Assembly (NCBI GenBank): GCA_021787615.1
Contig: JAJYLP010000012.1
Span: forward strand, 1-52,922
Length of the DNA: 52,922 nucleotides
Source: Pseudomonadota bacterium
GTDB lineage: Bacteria > Pseudomonadota > Gammaproteobacteria > Steroidobacterales > Steroidobacteraceae
Reading direction: 5' to 3'
Shown: positions 45,920-52,922 of the stretch, one piece after another
Layout of the letters: each line of letters opens with the position of its first letter
Numbering within the stretch: position 1 is the stretch's first letter
Notes under the pieces: generated by a model
Told to the model about the DNA's origin: nothing
Database searches by the model: none
What the model saw: only the letters and a program-made list of their open reading frames with translations
Position numbers and translations under genes: made by a program

Positions 45920-47010
45920 GCCGGCTCCTGCGGCGCGGCCGGCCAGACCAGCACGAAGCGCGAGCCCTGGCCGGCGCCGCCGCTCTCGGCGCTTACTTTC
46001 CCTCCCATCAGCTGCATCATGCGTCGCACGATGTACAGCCCCAGTCCCGTGCCGTGATAGCTGCCGCCGCCGGGCTGCAGGCGCGTGAACTTCTCGAACA
46101 GGCGCGTCGCATCGGCGGGCCGGAAGCCCACGCCGGTGTCGCGCACCGTCAGCTCCACCGTCGCGTCGGCGCGCCGTCCGCTGAACTCGATGCTGCCGCC
46201 GCCGACCGGCGTGACCGCCGCGAGCGCATTGTCGAGCAGGTTGCGCAGGATGACATCGAGCGCGAGCGGATCGGCGAGCACCACCAGTCCGGGATCGATC
46301 TCGACCTTCAGGGCGATGTGCGCCTGCGCGGCGCGCTCCTCCGCCGAGGCGCTGACGCGGCGCACGGCGTTCGCGAGGTCGACGGGTTCGCGGCGCAGCT
46401 CGACTCGGCCGCGGTCGAGGCGCGCGCTCTCGAGGATGCGGCTCACCATCCCTTCCATGCGTGCGAGGTCCGCGAGCATGCGCTCGGTGAGCACGCGCGT
46501 CTGCTCGGCGGAAGCCGGGCGCAGCGTGAGGGTCTCAAGCGAGAGCTGCAGACTCGCGAGCGGTGTCTTGAACTGATGGGAGACCATCGCCAGGAAGTTG
46601 TCCTGCTCGATCATCACCAGGGCCTCGGCCCGCAGCGCGCGCGCGATGACCGCGATGCAGGCCAACAGGGCGAGCAGAAAGAACGAGCCCTCCCAGGCGT
46701 ACTGCTTGATGCGCAGGTGCTCCTCGTTGAGCAGGCTCTGCTCGATCACAGGACTCGGCCGGGCCCCGTCCGGCGTGAGCTGCACGGAGGGCAACAGCGC
46801 CTGCACGCGCACGACCGGGACGCCCGCCGCGAGCAGCGCGCGCGCGGCGGCGGCCTGCTGCCGGTAGGCCCGCTGCAGCTCGGCGACCTTCTCCACCGCG
46901 TAGCGGTGCTGGTCGTAGATCCACCAGACCACCTGCACCGTGCACACGAGCACGAGCACCATGACGGTGATCTGCAGGATGCGCGGGACTCGGGTCGCGC
47001 GCAGGCTCAT
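45916..47010 (-). CDS. Membrane sensor histidine kinase embedded in the hem operon
   Basis: 364 residues. TM1 ~11-32 (ILQITVMVLVLVCTVQVVWWIY), a small periplasmic domain of ~75 residues (33-107, with a coiled, Gln/Ala-rich start), and TM2 ~108-127. No HAMP domain is evident. The dimerisation helix has His145 in MVSHQFKTPLASL (phospho-acceptor, HQ-x-KTP type); the ATP domain has N box RNLLDNAL, G1 DTGVGF, F box LFEKFTR and G2 GTGLGLYI. The periplasmic domain resembles nothing I know; it has no cysteine pair or CXXCH, and only two histidines (His35 and His98), both close to the membrane. ATG 47010 overlaps the hemL stop. The signal is unknown; haem, a precursor, or envelope redox state are possible. 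Confidence 0.92.
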   Translation of the reverse strand: MSLRATRVPRILQITVMVLVLVCTVQVVWWIYDQHRYAVEKVAELQRAYRQQAAAARALLAAGVPVVRVQALLPSVQLTPDGARPSPVIEQSLLNEEHLRIKQYAWEGSFFLLALLACIAVIARALRAEALVMIEQDNFLAMVSHQFKTPLASLQLSLETLTLRPASAEQTRVLTERMLADLARMEGMVSRILESARLDRGRVELRREPVDLANAVRRVSASAEERAAQAHIALKVEIDPGLVVLADPLALDVILRNLLDNALAAVTPVGGGSIEFSGRRADATVELTVRDTGVGFRPADATRLFEKFTRLQPGGGSYHGTGLGLYIVRRMMQLMGGKVSAESGGAGQGSRFVLVWPAAPQEPA

Positions 47011-48296
47011 GCGGCGGCCGCGAGTGCCTGCTCGAGGCCTCGGGCGAGTGTGTCGAGATCCGCTTCCCGGTGCGCCAGCGACAGGAAGCAGGCCTCGTAG
47101 GCCGAGGGCGGGAAGTAGATGTCCTGGGCGAGCAGCGCGTGGAACAGGCGGCCGTAGCGCGCGCTCGCCGCCTCGCCGAGCGGCGCGGCCGTGCGCGGCG
47201 CGCCGGCCTCGTGCAGCGACAGCCAGAACAGCGATCCGGCGCGCACCAGATGCACCGGGAATGGCGCTCGAGAGAGCACCGGCCGCAGCGCCGCTTCGGC
47301 CTTGGCGCCGAGCGTCTCGAGCCGCTGCCAGCCGTTCTCGCGCGCCAGCACATCGAGCGTGGCGATGCCGCTCGCCATCGCCACGGGATTGCCCGAGAGC
47401 GTGCCTGCCTGATAGGTGTCCCCGTCGGGCGCAAGCCGCGCCATGATTTCGCGCGGCCCCGCGAAGGCCCCGACCGGCAGCCCGCCGCCGATCACCTTGC
47501 CGAAGGTGGCCAGGTCGGGCGTGATGCCGAGCCGCTCGGCCGCGCCGCCGCGCGCGAGCCGGAACCCCGAGATGACCTCGTCGAAAATCAACAGCGCGCC
47601 ATGCCGGCGGGTGAGGGCCCGCAGGCGCTCGAGAAACTCGCGCCGCTGCGGCAGCAGCCCGTGATTGGCGGGCAGCGGCTCGATGATGACCGCGGCGATG
47701 CGCGCGCCTTCGCTCGAGAGCTGCCGCTCGAGCGCGGCCTCGTCATCGAGCGGCAGCACCCGGGTGCAGGCGGTGAACGGCTCCGGCACGCCGGCCGAGG
47801 ACGGGCGGCCGAAGGTGGCGAGTCCGGAGCCGGCGGCCACCAGCAGATGATCGGCGTGGCCGTGATAGCAGCCGGAGAACTTCACGATGAGATCGCGTCC
47901 CGTGGCCGCGCGGGCCAGGCGGATGGCGCTCATCACCGCCTCGGTGCCCGAGGAGACGAAGCGCACCTGCTCGATGCCGGGATAGGCGGCCACGACGCGC
48001 TCGGCGAGCTCGATTTCCCCGGCGCACGGGGCGCCGAAAGTCGTGCCTTGCGCGGCCGCGGCCGTGATGGCGCGAATGACCTCCGGATGCGCATGGCCGA
48101 GGATGAGCGGTCCCCAGGAGCCGACGAAGTCGAGGTAGCGCCGCCCGTCGGCATCGGTCAGGTACTGGCCCTCGCCGCGCGCGATGAACAGCGGGGTGCC
48201 GCCGACGGCCCGGAAGGCCCGAACGGGCGAGTTAACGCCGCCGGGAATGACCGCGCGGGCGCGCGCATAGAGCTGTTCTGACTGGGGATGGCTCAT
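47007..48296 (-). CDS. hemL: Glutamate-1-semialdehyde 2,1-aminomutase HemL
   Basis: 429 residues. It turns glutamate-1-semialdehyde into 5-aminolevulinate with pyridoxal phosphate. Lys267 in ATFGKVIGGGLPVGAF is the PLP lysine. YLTDADGRRYLDFVGSWGPLILGHAHP, RFVSSGTEAVMSAIRLARAATGRD, KFSGCYHGHADHLLV and LIFDEVISGFR are classic. ATG 48296 overlaps the hemA stop (ATGA). With HemA it forms the C5 route to 5-aminolevulinate. Confidence 0.97.
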   Translation of the reverse strand: MSHPQSEQLYARARAVIPGGVNSPVRAFRAVGGTPLFIARGEGQYLTDADGRRYLDFVGSWGPLILGHAHPEVIRAITAAAAQGTTFGAPCAGEIELAERVVAAYPGIEQVRFVSSGTEAVMSAIRLARAATGRDLIVKFSGCYHGHADHLLVAAGSGLATFGRPSSAGVPEPFTACTRVLPLDDEAALERQLSSEGARIAAVIIEPLPANHGLLPQRREFLERLRALTRRHGALLIFDEVISGFRLARGGAAERLGITPDLATFGKVIGGGLPVGAFAGPREIMARLAPDGDTYQAGTLSGNPVAMASGIATLDVLARENGWQRLETLGAKAEAALRPVLSRAPFPVHLVRAGSLFWLSLHEAGAPRTAAPLGEAASARYGRLFHALLAQDIYFPPSAYEACFLSLAHREADLDTLARGLEQALAAAA

Positions 48297-49609
48297 GAGC
48301 TGTACGGTAGGGGTTTTTCAGCCGGCGGCGCATCGCTCGAGTCCGGCTGCCGGCGCAGGTGTGCTTCGCGGAAGAACGCCTCGAGCGCGTCCGTGGTGGT
48401 GTGGGGAGCCGCGGCGCGCAGGCCCGAGATGGGCAGGTGCACCAGGCTGTGCGCGACCCGCTCGGTGAGGCGTCGTACCGCCTCGCGCTGCGCCGGATCG
48501 AGCGTGTGCAGCTGAGCGCCGAGCGTCCGCTCGGCCTCCTCGGCGGCGATGCGCTCGAACGCCTCGCGCAGCTCGGCCAGGCGGGGGCCGATGGCGCGGC
48601 TCGCCATCTCGGCGCGCAGGCGGGTCAGCTGCTCGTCGATGGCCGCGCGCACCGGGGCGAGGCGCAGCAGCTCGTTGAGGCGGTGTTCCTCGACCGCCTG
48701 GACCAGATCATCCATGCCTATGCGATCGATGCGTGCGCGCCGCGCGGCTTGCGGCTCGAGGTTCGGCGGCACACCGAAGTCGATGGCGAGCGGCCGGCGG
48801 GTGGTGAGTGCGGCCAACCGCTCGAGCGTTGGTGCGCCGAGCACGGGCGTGCCGCCGCCGGCGGCGAGCACGAGGCCCGCGACCGGCTCGGGCCGCTCGC
48901 GGAAATCTTCGAGCGCGACGGCGCGGCCGTTGACTTCGGTGGCGAAGGCCTCGGCCGCCGCCGCGGTCCGGTTGACGATGAGCAGCGGCACGCCGGCGCG
49001 GGCGAGGGCGAGCCCGCAGCGGCGCGTCATGGGGGAGACCCCGATCAGGGCCACCGGCGGGGGTGGCGCGCCGAGGTGCTTCAGCATGCGCTCGACGGCC
49101 AGGTCCGCAAGCGATGGGGGGTGAACGCCCGAGCGCAGCCGCTGCACGCGGTTGGCCATGCCGAGCGCCTCACCGAGCAATCGGTTGAGCAGCGGGCCGC
49201 TGGTGCCCGCTTCCCGCGCGCTCCCCCAGGCGAGGCGCAGCTGCGCGGCGATTTCGCGCTCGCCGGCTTGTGCCGAGTCCAGTCCGCAGGCGACCAGCAG
49301 AACATGCTCGATGGCCGACTCGCCCGCCCAGGCGCGCAGCAGCCTCGGCGCATGGCCGGGCTGCGGGGCCCTTCCAGTGAGCTGCTCGAGCACCTCGGCG
49401 CGCAGGTCCCCGGCCGGCAGCCCGTCGCCCGTGGCGTAGACCAGCTCCACCCGGTTGCAGGTGCCGAGGTAGAGGAGCTCCGAGACGCCGAGGGCCGAGC
49501 GCAGCGCCGGCAGGCGCTGCGGCAGGTTCGTGCGATCGATGGACAGGCGCGCGAGCTCGTCTACCCCGGCATGCCGGTACGAGAGGCCTACAACGCCGAT
49601 CTGTTCCAT
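48293..49609 (-). CDS. hemA: Glutamyl-tRNA reductase HemA (somewhat divergent)
   Basis: 438 residues. It reduces glutamyl-tRNA to glutamate-1-semialdehyde. The catalytic Cys is in LGTCNRVELVYA; the conserved His and GLDS are in EHVLLVACGLDSAQAGE. Two sites depart from the family: the usual GE-x-QILGQVK is GEREIAAQLRLAW, and the dinucleotide loop normally reading GxGxMG is IGVSPMTRRCG before LLIVNRT. The C-terminal dimerisation domain (IDEQLTRLRAEMASRAIGPRLAELREAFERIA, LTERVAHSLVHLP) is intact. ATG 49609 was chosen (MEQIGVVGLSYRHAG); ATG 49636 is possible. First of the overlapping hem genes, about 100 bp after a NarL-type regulator gene on the same strand. Confidence 0.93.
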   Translation of the reverse strand: MEQIGVVGLSYRHAGVDELARLSIDRTNLPQRLPALRSALGVSELLYLGTCNRVELVYATGDGLPAGDLRAEVLEQLTGRAPQPGHAPRLLRAWAGESAIEHVLLVACGLDSAQAGEREIAAQLRLAWGSAREAGTSGPLLNRLLGEALGMANRVQRLRSGVHPPSLADLAVERMLKHLGAPPPPVALIGVSPMTRRCGLALARAGVPLLIVNRTAAAAEAFATEVNGRAVALEDFRERPEPVAGLVLAAGGGTPVLGAPTLERLAALTTRRPLAIDFGVPPNLEPQAARRARIDRIGMDDLVQAVEEHRLNELLRLAPVRAAIDEQLTRLRAEMASRAIGPRLAELREAFERIAAEEAERTLGAQLHTLDPAQREAVRRLTERVAHSLVHLPISGLRAAAPHTTTDALEAFFREAHLRRQPDSSDAPPAEKPLPYSS

Positions 49610-49709
49610 AGGGGTGAGGACACCACGAAAGCCCATCTGAGGTGTCACAGAATGGTCATCGCCCGGCACGCCGCGGCGGCCCCGGCCACGCGGCGCGTGA
49701 AGCGTTTCG

Positions 49710-50345
49710 TTACAGCCGGATCAGCCCGCGCTTGTGCGCCACCGCCACCGCCTCGGTGCGGCTGATGGCGTCGAGCTTCGTGAGGATCGATTTCACGTGG
49801 GTCTTGGCCGTGCCCTCGGTGATCGAGAGCCGCCGCGCGATGTCCTTGTTGCTGCGGCCCTGGGCGACGAGCTCGAGTACGTCGAGCTCGCGCTCGGTCA
49901 GGCTCGGCTTAGCCAAGCGCTGCAGCGCCTTGGCGGCGACCGTCGAGGAGGTGTAGGGGCGGTCCTCGCTCACCGCGCGGATCGCCGAGAGAATCTCCGG
50001 CCGCGGCGCATCCTTCAGGATGTAGCCCTTGGCGCCGTGCGAGAGGCACTGGAAGATGTCCTCGTCGCCGTCGTAGGTCGTCATGATGAGCAGGCGCGCC
50101 TTCGGGTTGATCTCCATCACCCGCTGCACGACGGCAAGCCCGTCGCGCTTGGGCATGCGCAGGTCGAGCACCATCACATCGGGCTGGTGCTGCTCGTAGA
50201 GCGCGACCGCCGCATCGCCGTCGCCGGCCTCCGCCACCACTTCCATGTCGGGCTGCTGGTTGACCATCGCCGCGAGCCCATCGCGCACCACGGGGTGATC
50301 GTCCGCGAGAATCACCCGGATCTTTTTGTGCATCTCGGCCGCCAT
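49710..50345 (-). CDS. NarL/LuxR-family response regulator
   Basis: 211 residues. The receiver domain has the acidic pair in VILADDHPVVRDGL, Asp61 in MVLDLRMPKRDG, and Lys in YILKDAP. The LuxR-type helix-turn-helix (~148-205) is LTERELDVLELVAQGRSNKDIARRLSITEGTAKTHVKSILTKL. ATG 50345 (MAAEMHKKIRVIL) shares a base with the stop of the kinase gene (TGATG), so the pair is coupled. No ligand or target is shown, but hemA lies just downstream on the same strand, making haem or respiration-related genes possible targets. Confidence 0.93.
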   Translation of the reverse strand: MAAEMHKKIRVILADDHPVVRDGLAAMVNQQPDMEVVAEAGDGDAAVALYEQHQPDVMVLDLRMPKRDGLAVVQRVMEINPKARLLIMTTYDGDEDIFQCLSHGAKGYILKDAPRPEILSAIRAVSEDRPYTSSTVAAKALQRLAKPSLTERELDVLELVAQGRSNKDIARRLSITEGTAKTHVKSILTKLDAISRTEAVAVAHKRGLIRL

Positions 50346-52162
50346 CAGGTTCTTCGCTTCTGCATGAGCACGCTTACGCGGGTGCCGGACCCTGGGCGGC
50401 TCTCGATGCGCCACTCGCCGCCGATATCCGTGGCGCGCTGGCGCATGCTGGTCAGGCCGAATCCTTGGCGCTCGTGCCGCTCCGGACTCTGGCCCATGCC
50501 GAGGCCGTCATCCTCGATGGCCATCACCCAGTGAGCGTCTTCGTCCGTCATGGTGATGCGTATGGTGCTCGGCCGGGCGTGGCGCACGGCGTTGCTCACC
50601 GCTTCCTGGGCGATGCGCAGCAGCTCGTGCTCCTGCTCGGGTCTGAGGCCGGTGTTGATTTCGTCGCCAGTGAAGGTGCAGGTCACTCCGCCCGGAACGG
50701 TGGAGCGCTCGGCGAGCTGGCGCAGCGCGAGCTCGAGCCCAGTGCGGCGGGTTTGATCCAGCCTGAGCGCCATCACCGAGCGGCGCGCCTCGGCGAGTCC
50801 GTCGCGCGCCAGATCCCGGATGCGCGTCAGCACGATCGCCAGGTTCGAGTTCTTATTCTTGCACGGCGGGTCTTCCTCGACCGCCCCCAACTGCATCAGG
50901 ATGCCGGTGAACGCCTGCGCCAGTCCGTCATGGATCTCCTGGCCGATGCGCGCCCGCTCGACGAGCACCGCGGCTTCCTTTGCCTGATACGCGAGGCGCG
51001 TCAGTTGTACCGCGAGGGTCGCCTGCTGGGCGAGCGCCACCAGCAGCTCGCTGTGCGGCACGTCCTCGGCCTTGCGCCGGAAGCGCAGGATCAGAAAGCC
51101 GACATTGCGCGAGCCGAACACCAGCGGATAGACCACCTTGCCGACGTAGCCCTCGCGCCGGTCGAAGGCGAGCATGCCGGGCCAGAACTCCTGGTGCTGC
51201 TGTGCGATGTCGAGATACATCGGCTCGTGCGGCTGGCCGAAGCGGTTGCCGAACGGGGAGCCCGTCGGCACGCTGATCGGGTAGGGCGGCTCCTCGAGCT
51301 TGCCCTCGCGCACGTGCGCGGCGATGCGCCACTCCTGTAGGCTGTCGCGCGAGACCACGACGGCGCCCGAGGCGGCATTGAACTGGCGGGTGGCCTCGAG
51401 GAGCAGGTGGCCGAGGAAACCGTTCAGGTCGGGCTCGCTCGCCAGGCGCTCGAGGTTGCCGCGGATCACGGCGTTGGCCTTGGCGAGCTCCGTCGCCCGC
51501 TCGTCGGCGGCGCGCTCGCGCTCGCGGCGCATGTCATCGAGGAGGCGCTGGCGGTGCAGGGCCGCGCCGATCACGCTCGCGGCGGTCTCGAGCGCGGCCA
51601 GCTCGGCGGCCTCGATGGCGCGGCGCTGGCGGGTATTGTCGAGACCCACGATGCCGATGAACTCTCCGGCCACGACGATCGGCACCACGGCCTTGCTCTT
51701 CGTGCCGATGCCCTCGAAGCGCGCTGCCCCGGTGCAGCCTCCGCCTGCGGCGCCGGGGTTGATGCAGACGCTGCGGCCGGCGCGCAGCTCGGCGGAGACG
51801 GAGGAGATTTCGCGCTCGTCACAGGCGCGCGCCGCCGCATCATCAATGTGCGGCGGCACGCCCTCGGCGGTCCACTCTCCCACCACTACGAGCAGGGGCT
51901 CGCCCCCGGGGCCGCTGCGGGCGAGCATCACGTTCACCCGGTCCACATGCGCCGCCTCGCCGATCAGTCGCAAGACCTTCGGGATCGCGCCGCGCACATC
52001 CGGGGCCTCGAGCAGCATCCGGCTCGCCTTGGCGGAGGCGGCAAGCAGCCCTTCCTGGCGGTGGAGCGACTCGTTGATATGGGTGAGCTCCTCGGTACAG
52101 GGAATGATGTCTTCCGCCGATGCCAGGCGGGGAGTGAGGCCTGATTCGGCCGCTGTGCTCAT
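50345..52162 (-). CDS. Soluble NarX/DevS-like histidine kinase with two GAF domains
   Basis: 605 residues with no membrane segment, so it senses something inside the cell. Two GAF domains are suggested at ~55-205 (ending AVVPIVVAGEFIGIVGLDNTRQR) and ~245-390 (VVYPLVFGSRNVGFLILRFRR), followed by a HisKA_3 helix with His411 in RARIGQEIHDGLAQAFTGILMQL and an ATPase domain (IAQEAVSNAVRHA, IEDDGLGMG, GFGLTSMRQRATDIGG). GAF domains in this class can bind haem, flavin or Fe-S clusters, but I see no sure haem ligand; the first GAF contains cysteines Cys133 and Cys143 that might bind a cofactor. ATG 52162 follows a 400-bp leader region. Confidence 0.9.
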   Translation of the reverse strand: MSTAAESGLTPRLASAEDIIPCTEELTHINESLHRQEGLLAASAKASRMLLEAPDVRGAIPKVLRLIGEAAHVDRVNVMLARSGPGGEPLLVVVGEWTAEGVPPHIDDAAARACDEREISSVSAELRAGRSVCINPGAAGGGCTGAARFEGIGTKSKAVVPIVVAGEFIGIVGLDNTRQRRAIEAAELAALETAASVIGAALHRQRLLDDMRRERERAADERATELAKANAVIRGNLERLASEPDLNGFLGHLLLEATRQFNAASGAVVVSRDSLQEWRIAAHVREGKLEEPPYPISVPTGSPFGNRFGQPHEPMYLDIAQQHQEFWPGMLAFDRREGYVGKVVYPLVFGSRNVGFLILRFRRKAEDVPHSELLVALAQQATLAVQLTRLAYQAKEAAVLVERARIGQEIHDGLAQAFTGILMQLGAVEEDPPCKNKNSNLAIVLTRIRDLARDGLAEARRSVMALRLDQTRRTGLELALRQLAERSTVPGGVTCTFTGDEINTGLRPEQEHELLRIAQEAVSNAVRHARPSTIRITMTDEDAHWVMAIEDDGLGMGQSPERHERQGFGLTSMRQRATDIGGEWRIESRPGSGTRVSVLMQKRRT

Positions 52163-52323
52163 ATCGATACGTCTCTCGCGTTCCAGATGAATCCTCGTGT
52201 GGCGCGTGCGCGGCGCCCCCGGAGCGTCAGGCGGCCGGCCTCGTGGTCGGCGGTGAGCTGCACCCCGGTCTCAGGCGCGGAATTTCCGTATCGGCGCAAC
52301 CACACAGTCTAGCGCGTCGCGAT

Positions 52324-52388
52324 CCGGGAGAAGCACCGGGTCTCCCGGCTTCCGGGTCGCGGCCTCTCCCGGATGGGAGAGGCCGCGA
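52324..52388. repeat. Perfect 14-bp hairpin next to a competing 8-bp hairpin
   Basis: TCGCGGCCTCTCCC (52357-52370) and GGGAGAGGCCGCGA (52375-52388) pair perfectly around a GGAT loop. Just upstream CCGGGAGA (52324-52331) pairs with TCTCCCGG (52341-52348). The 8-mer TCTCCCGG occurs again at 52365-52372 inside the large hairpin, so CCGGGAGA has two alternative partners. No T-run follows on either strand, so a plain terminator is unlikely. It may be a switchable leader of the kinase gene on the minus strand or a protein or RNA binding site. Confidence 0.7.
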
Positions 52389-52536
52389 AGCCCTGGGGCG
52401 CCCTAGGGCCTAGCGCGGATGGCCAGATCGAGCCGATTAGAAGATCTGAGGATGGGGGCGGACCTCTCAATTGTCCAAGGCCCAGAGCGGGCGGACAAAG
52501 CCGCAGAGGAGATCACTTCCCCGGTCCCGGCCCGCC

Positions 52537-52565
52537 TTGACGCTGTCCGCCCCGCCCGGTGTAAT
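52537..52565 (+). promoter_or_regulatory. Promoter of tRNA-Phe
   Basis: TTGACG (52537-52542), 17 bp, TGTAAT (52560-52565), followed 19 bp later by the tRNA. The GC-rich GCGGCCCC stretch between -10 and the start resembles the discriminator of stringently controlled stable-RNA promoters. Confidence 0.7.
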
Positions 52566-52584
52566 ACGCGGCCCCTTCTGCGGC

Positions 52585-52922
<338 letters not shown>

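Larger units (their letters stand above)
52163..52584. other. Divergent intergenic region between the GAF kinase and tRNA-Phe
   Basis: About 420 bp with no convincing gene. It contains strong hairpins at 52324-52388 and the tRNA promoter at 52537-52565, listed separately. The promoter of the kinase-regulator pair (minus) should also be here; I cannot place it. Confidence 0.6.

Overview
The window is about 53 kb of very GC-rich chromosomal DNA, densely coding on both strands. Gene content (hut histidine catabolism, C5-route haem genes, minCDE, mutY-yggX, hrpB, ygiQ, edd, a tandem UvrA) fits a free-living aerobic gammaproteobacterium. A Nevskiales/Steroidobacter/Xanthomonadales-like lineage is my best guess, at low confidence because it rests on gene style and not on a marker gene. 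No phage, insertion sequence, CRISPR array or defence locus was recognised. The only hint of foreign DNA is a lower-GC fragment abutting tRNA-Phe at the right edge.

Left part (1-9.0 kb): the end of a PA0069-type radical SAM protein; a decayed MNT/HEPN toxin-antitoxin-like pair; then a complete five-step histidine-to-glutamate pathway arranged as two divergent operons, hutFC (minus) and hutIHGU (plus). A double palindromic operator sits between them, wrapped around a palindromic -10 box. HutH carries Ala-Cys-Gly instead of Ala-Ser-Gly at the position that forms the MIO cofactor.

Middle (9.0-35.5 kb): a class-I cyclic-di-GMP (GEMM) riboswitch in front of a two-module SPOR-like protein; a zinc-ribbon protein; a 1,920-residue double UvrA; a frameshifted Rieske oxygenase; a VC0807-type membrane protein; a DOMON-like protein next to a NamZ-type (DUF1343) protein; ygiQ; two GNAT acetyltransferases; an S9 peptidase; a small pseudogene graveyard (nitroreductase and SDR remnants); an nfeD-slipin pair; DUF423; hrpB; and minCDE.

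Right part (35.6-52.2 kb, all minus): a long co-directional run. It reads narXL-like kinase and regulator, then hemA-hemL-[histidine kinase-OmpR regulator]-hemC-hemD-hemB-hemE-hemF, then a PRC-barrel lipoprotein, an AsmA-like protein, mutY, yggX and edd. From hemA to hemF every junction is a 4-nt ATGA or GTGA overlap, so a complete two-component system is built into the middle of a tetrapyrrole operon that covers glutamyl-tRNA to protoporphyrinogen IX. I consider this embedded signalling pair, together with the c-di-GMP-riboswitch SPOR-like gene, the best candidates for undescribed biology. The window ends with tRNA-Phe(GAA) and an open partial reading frame.
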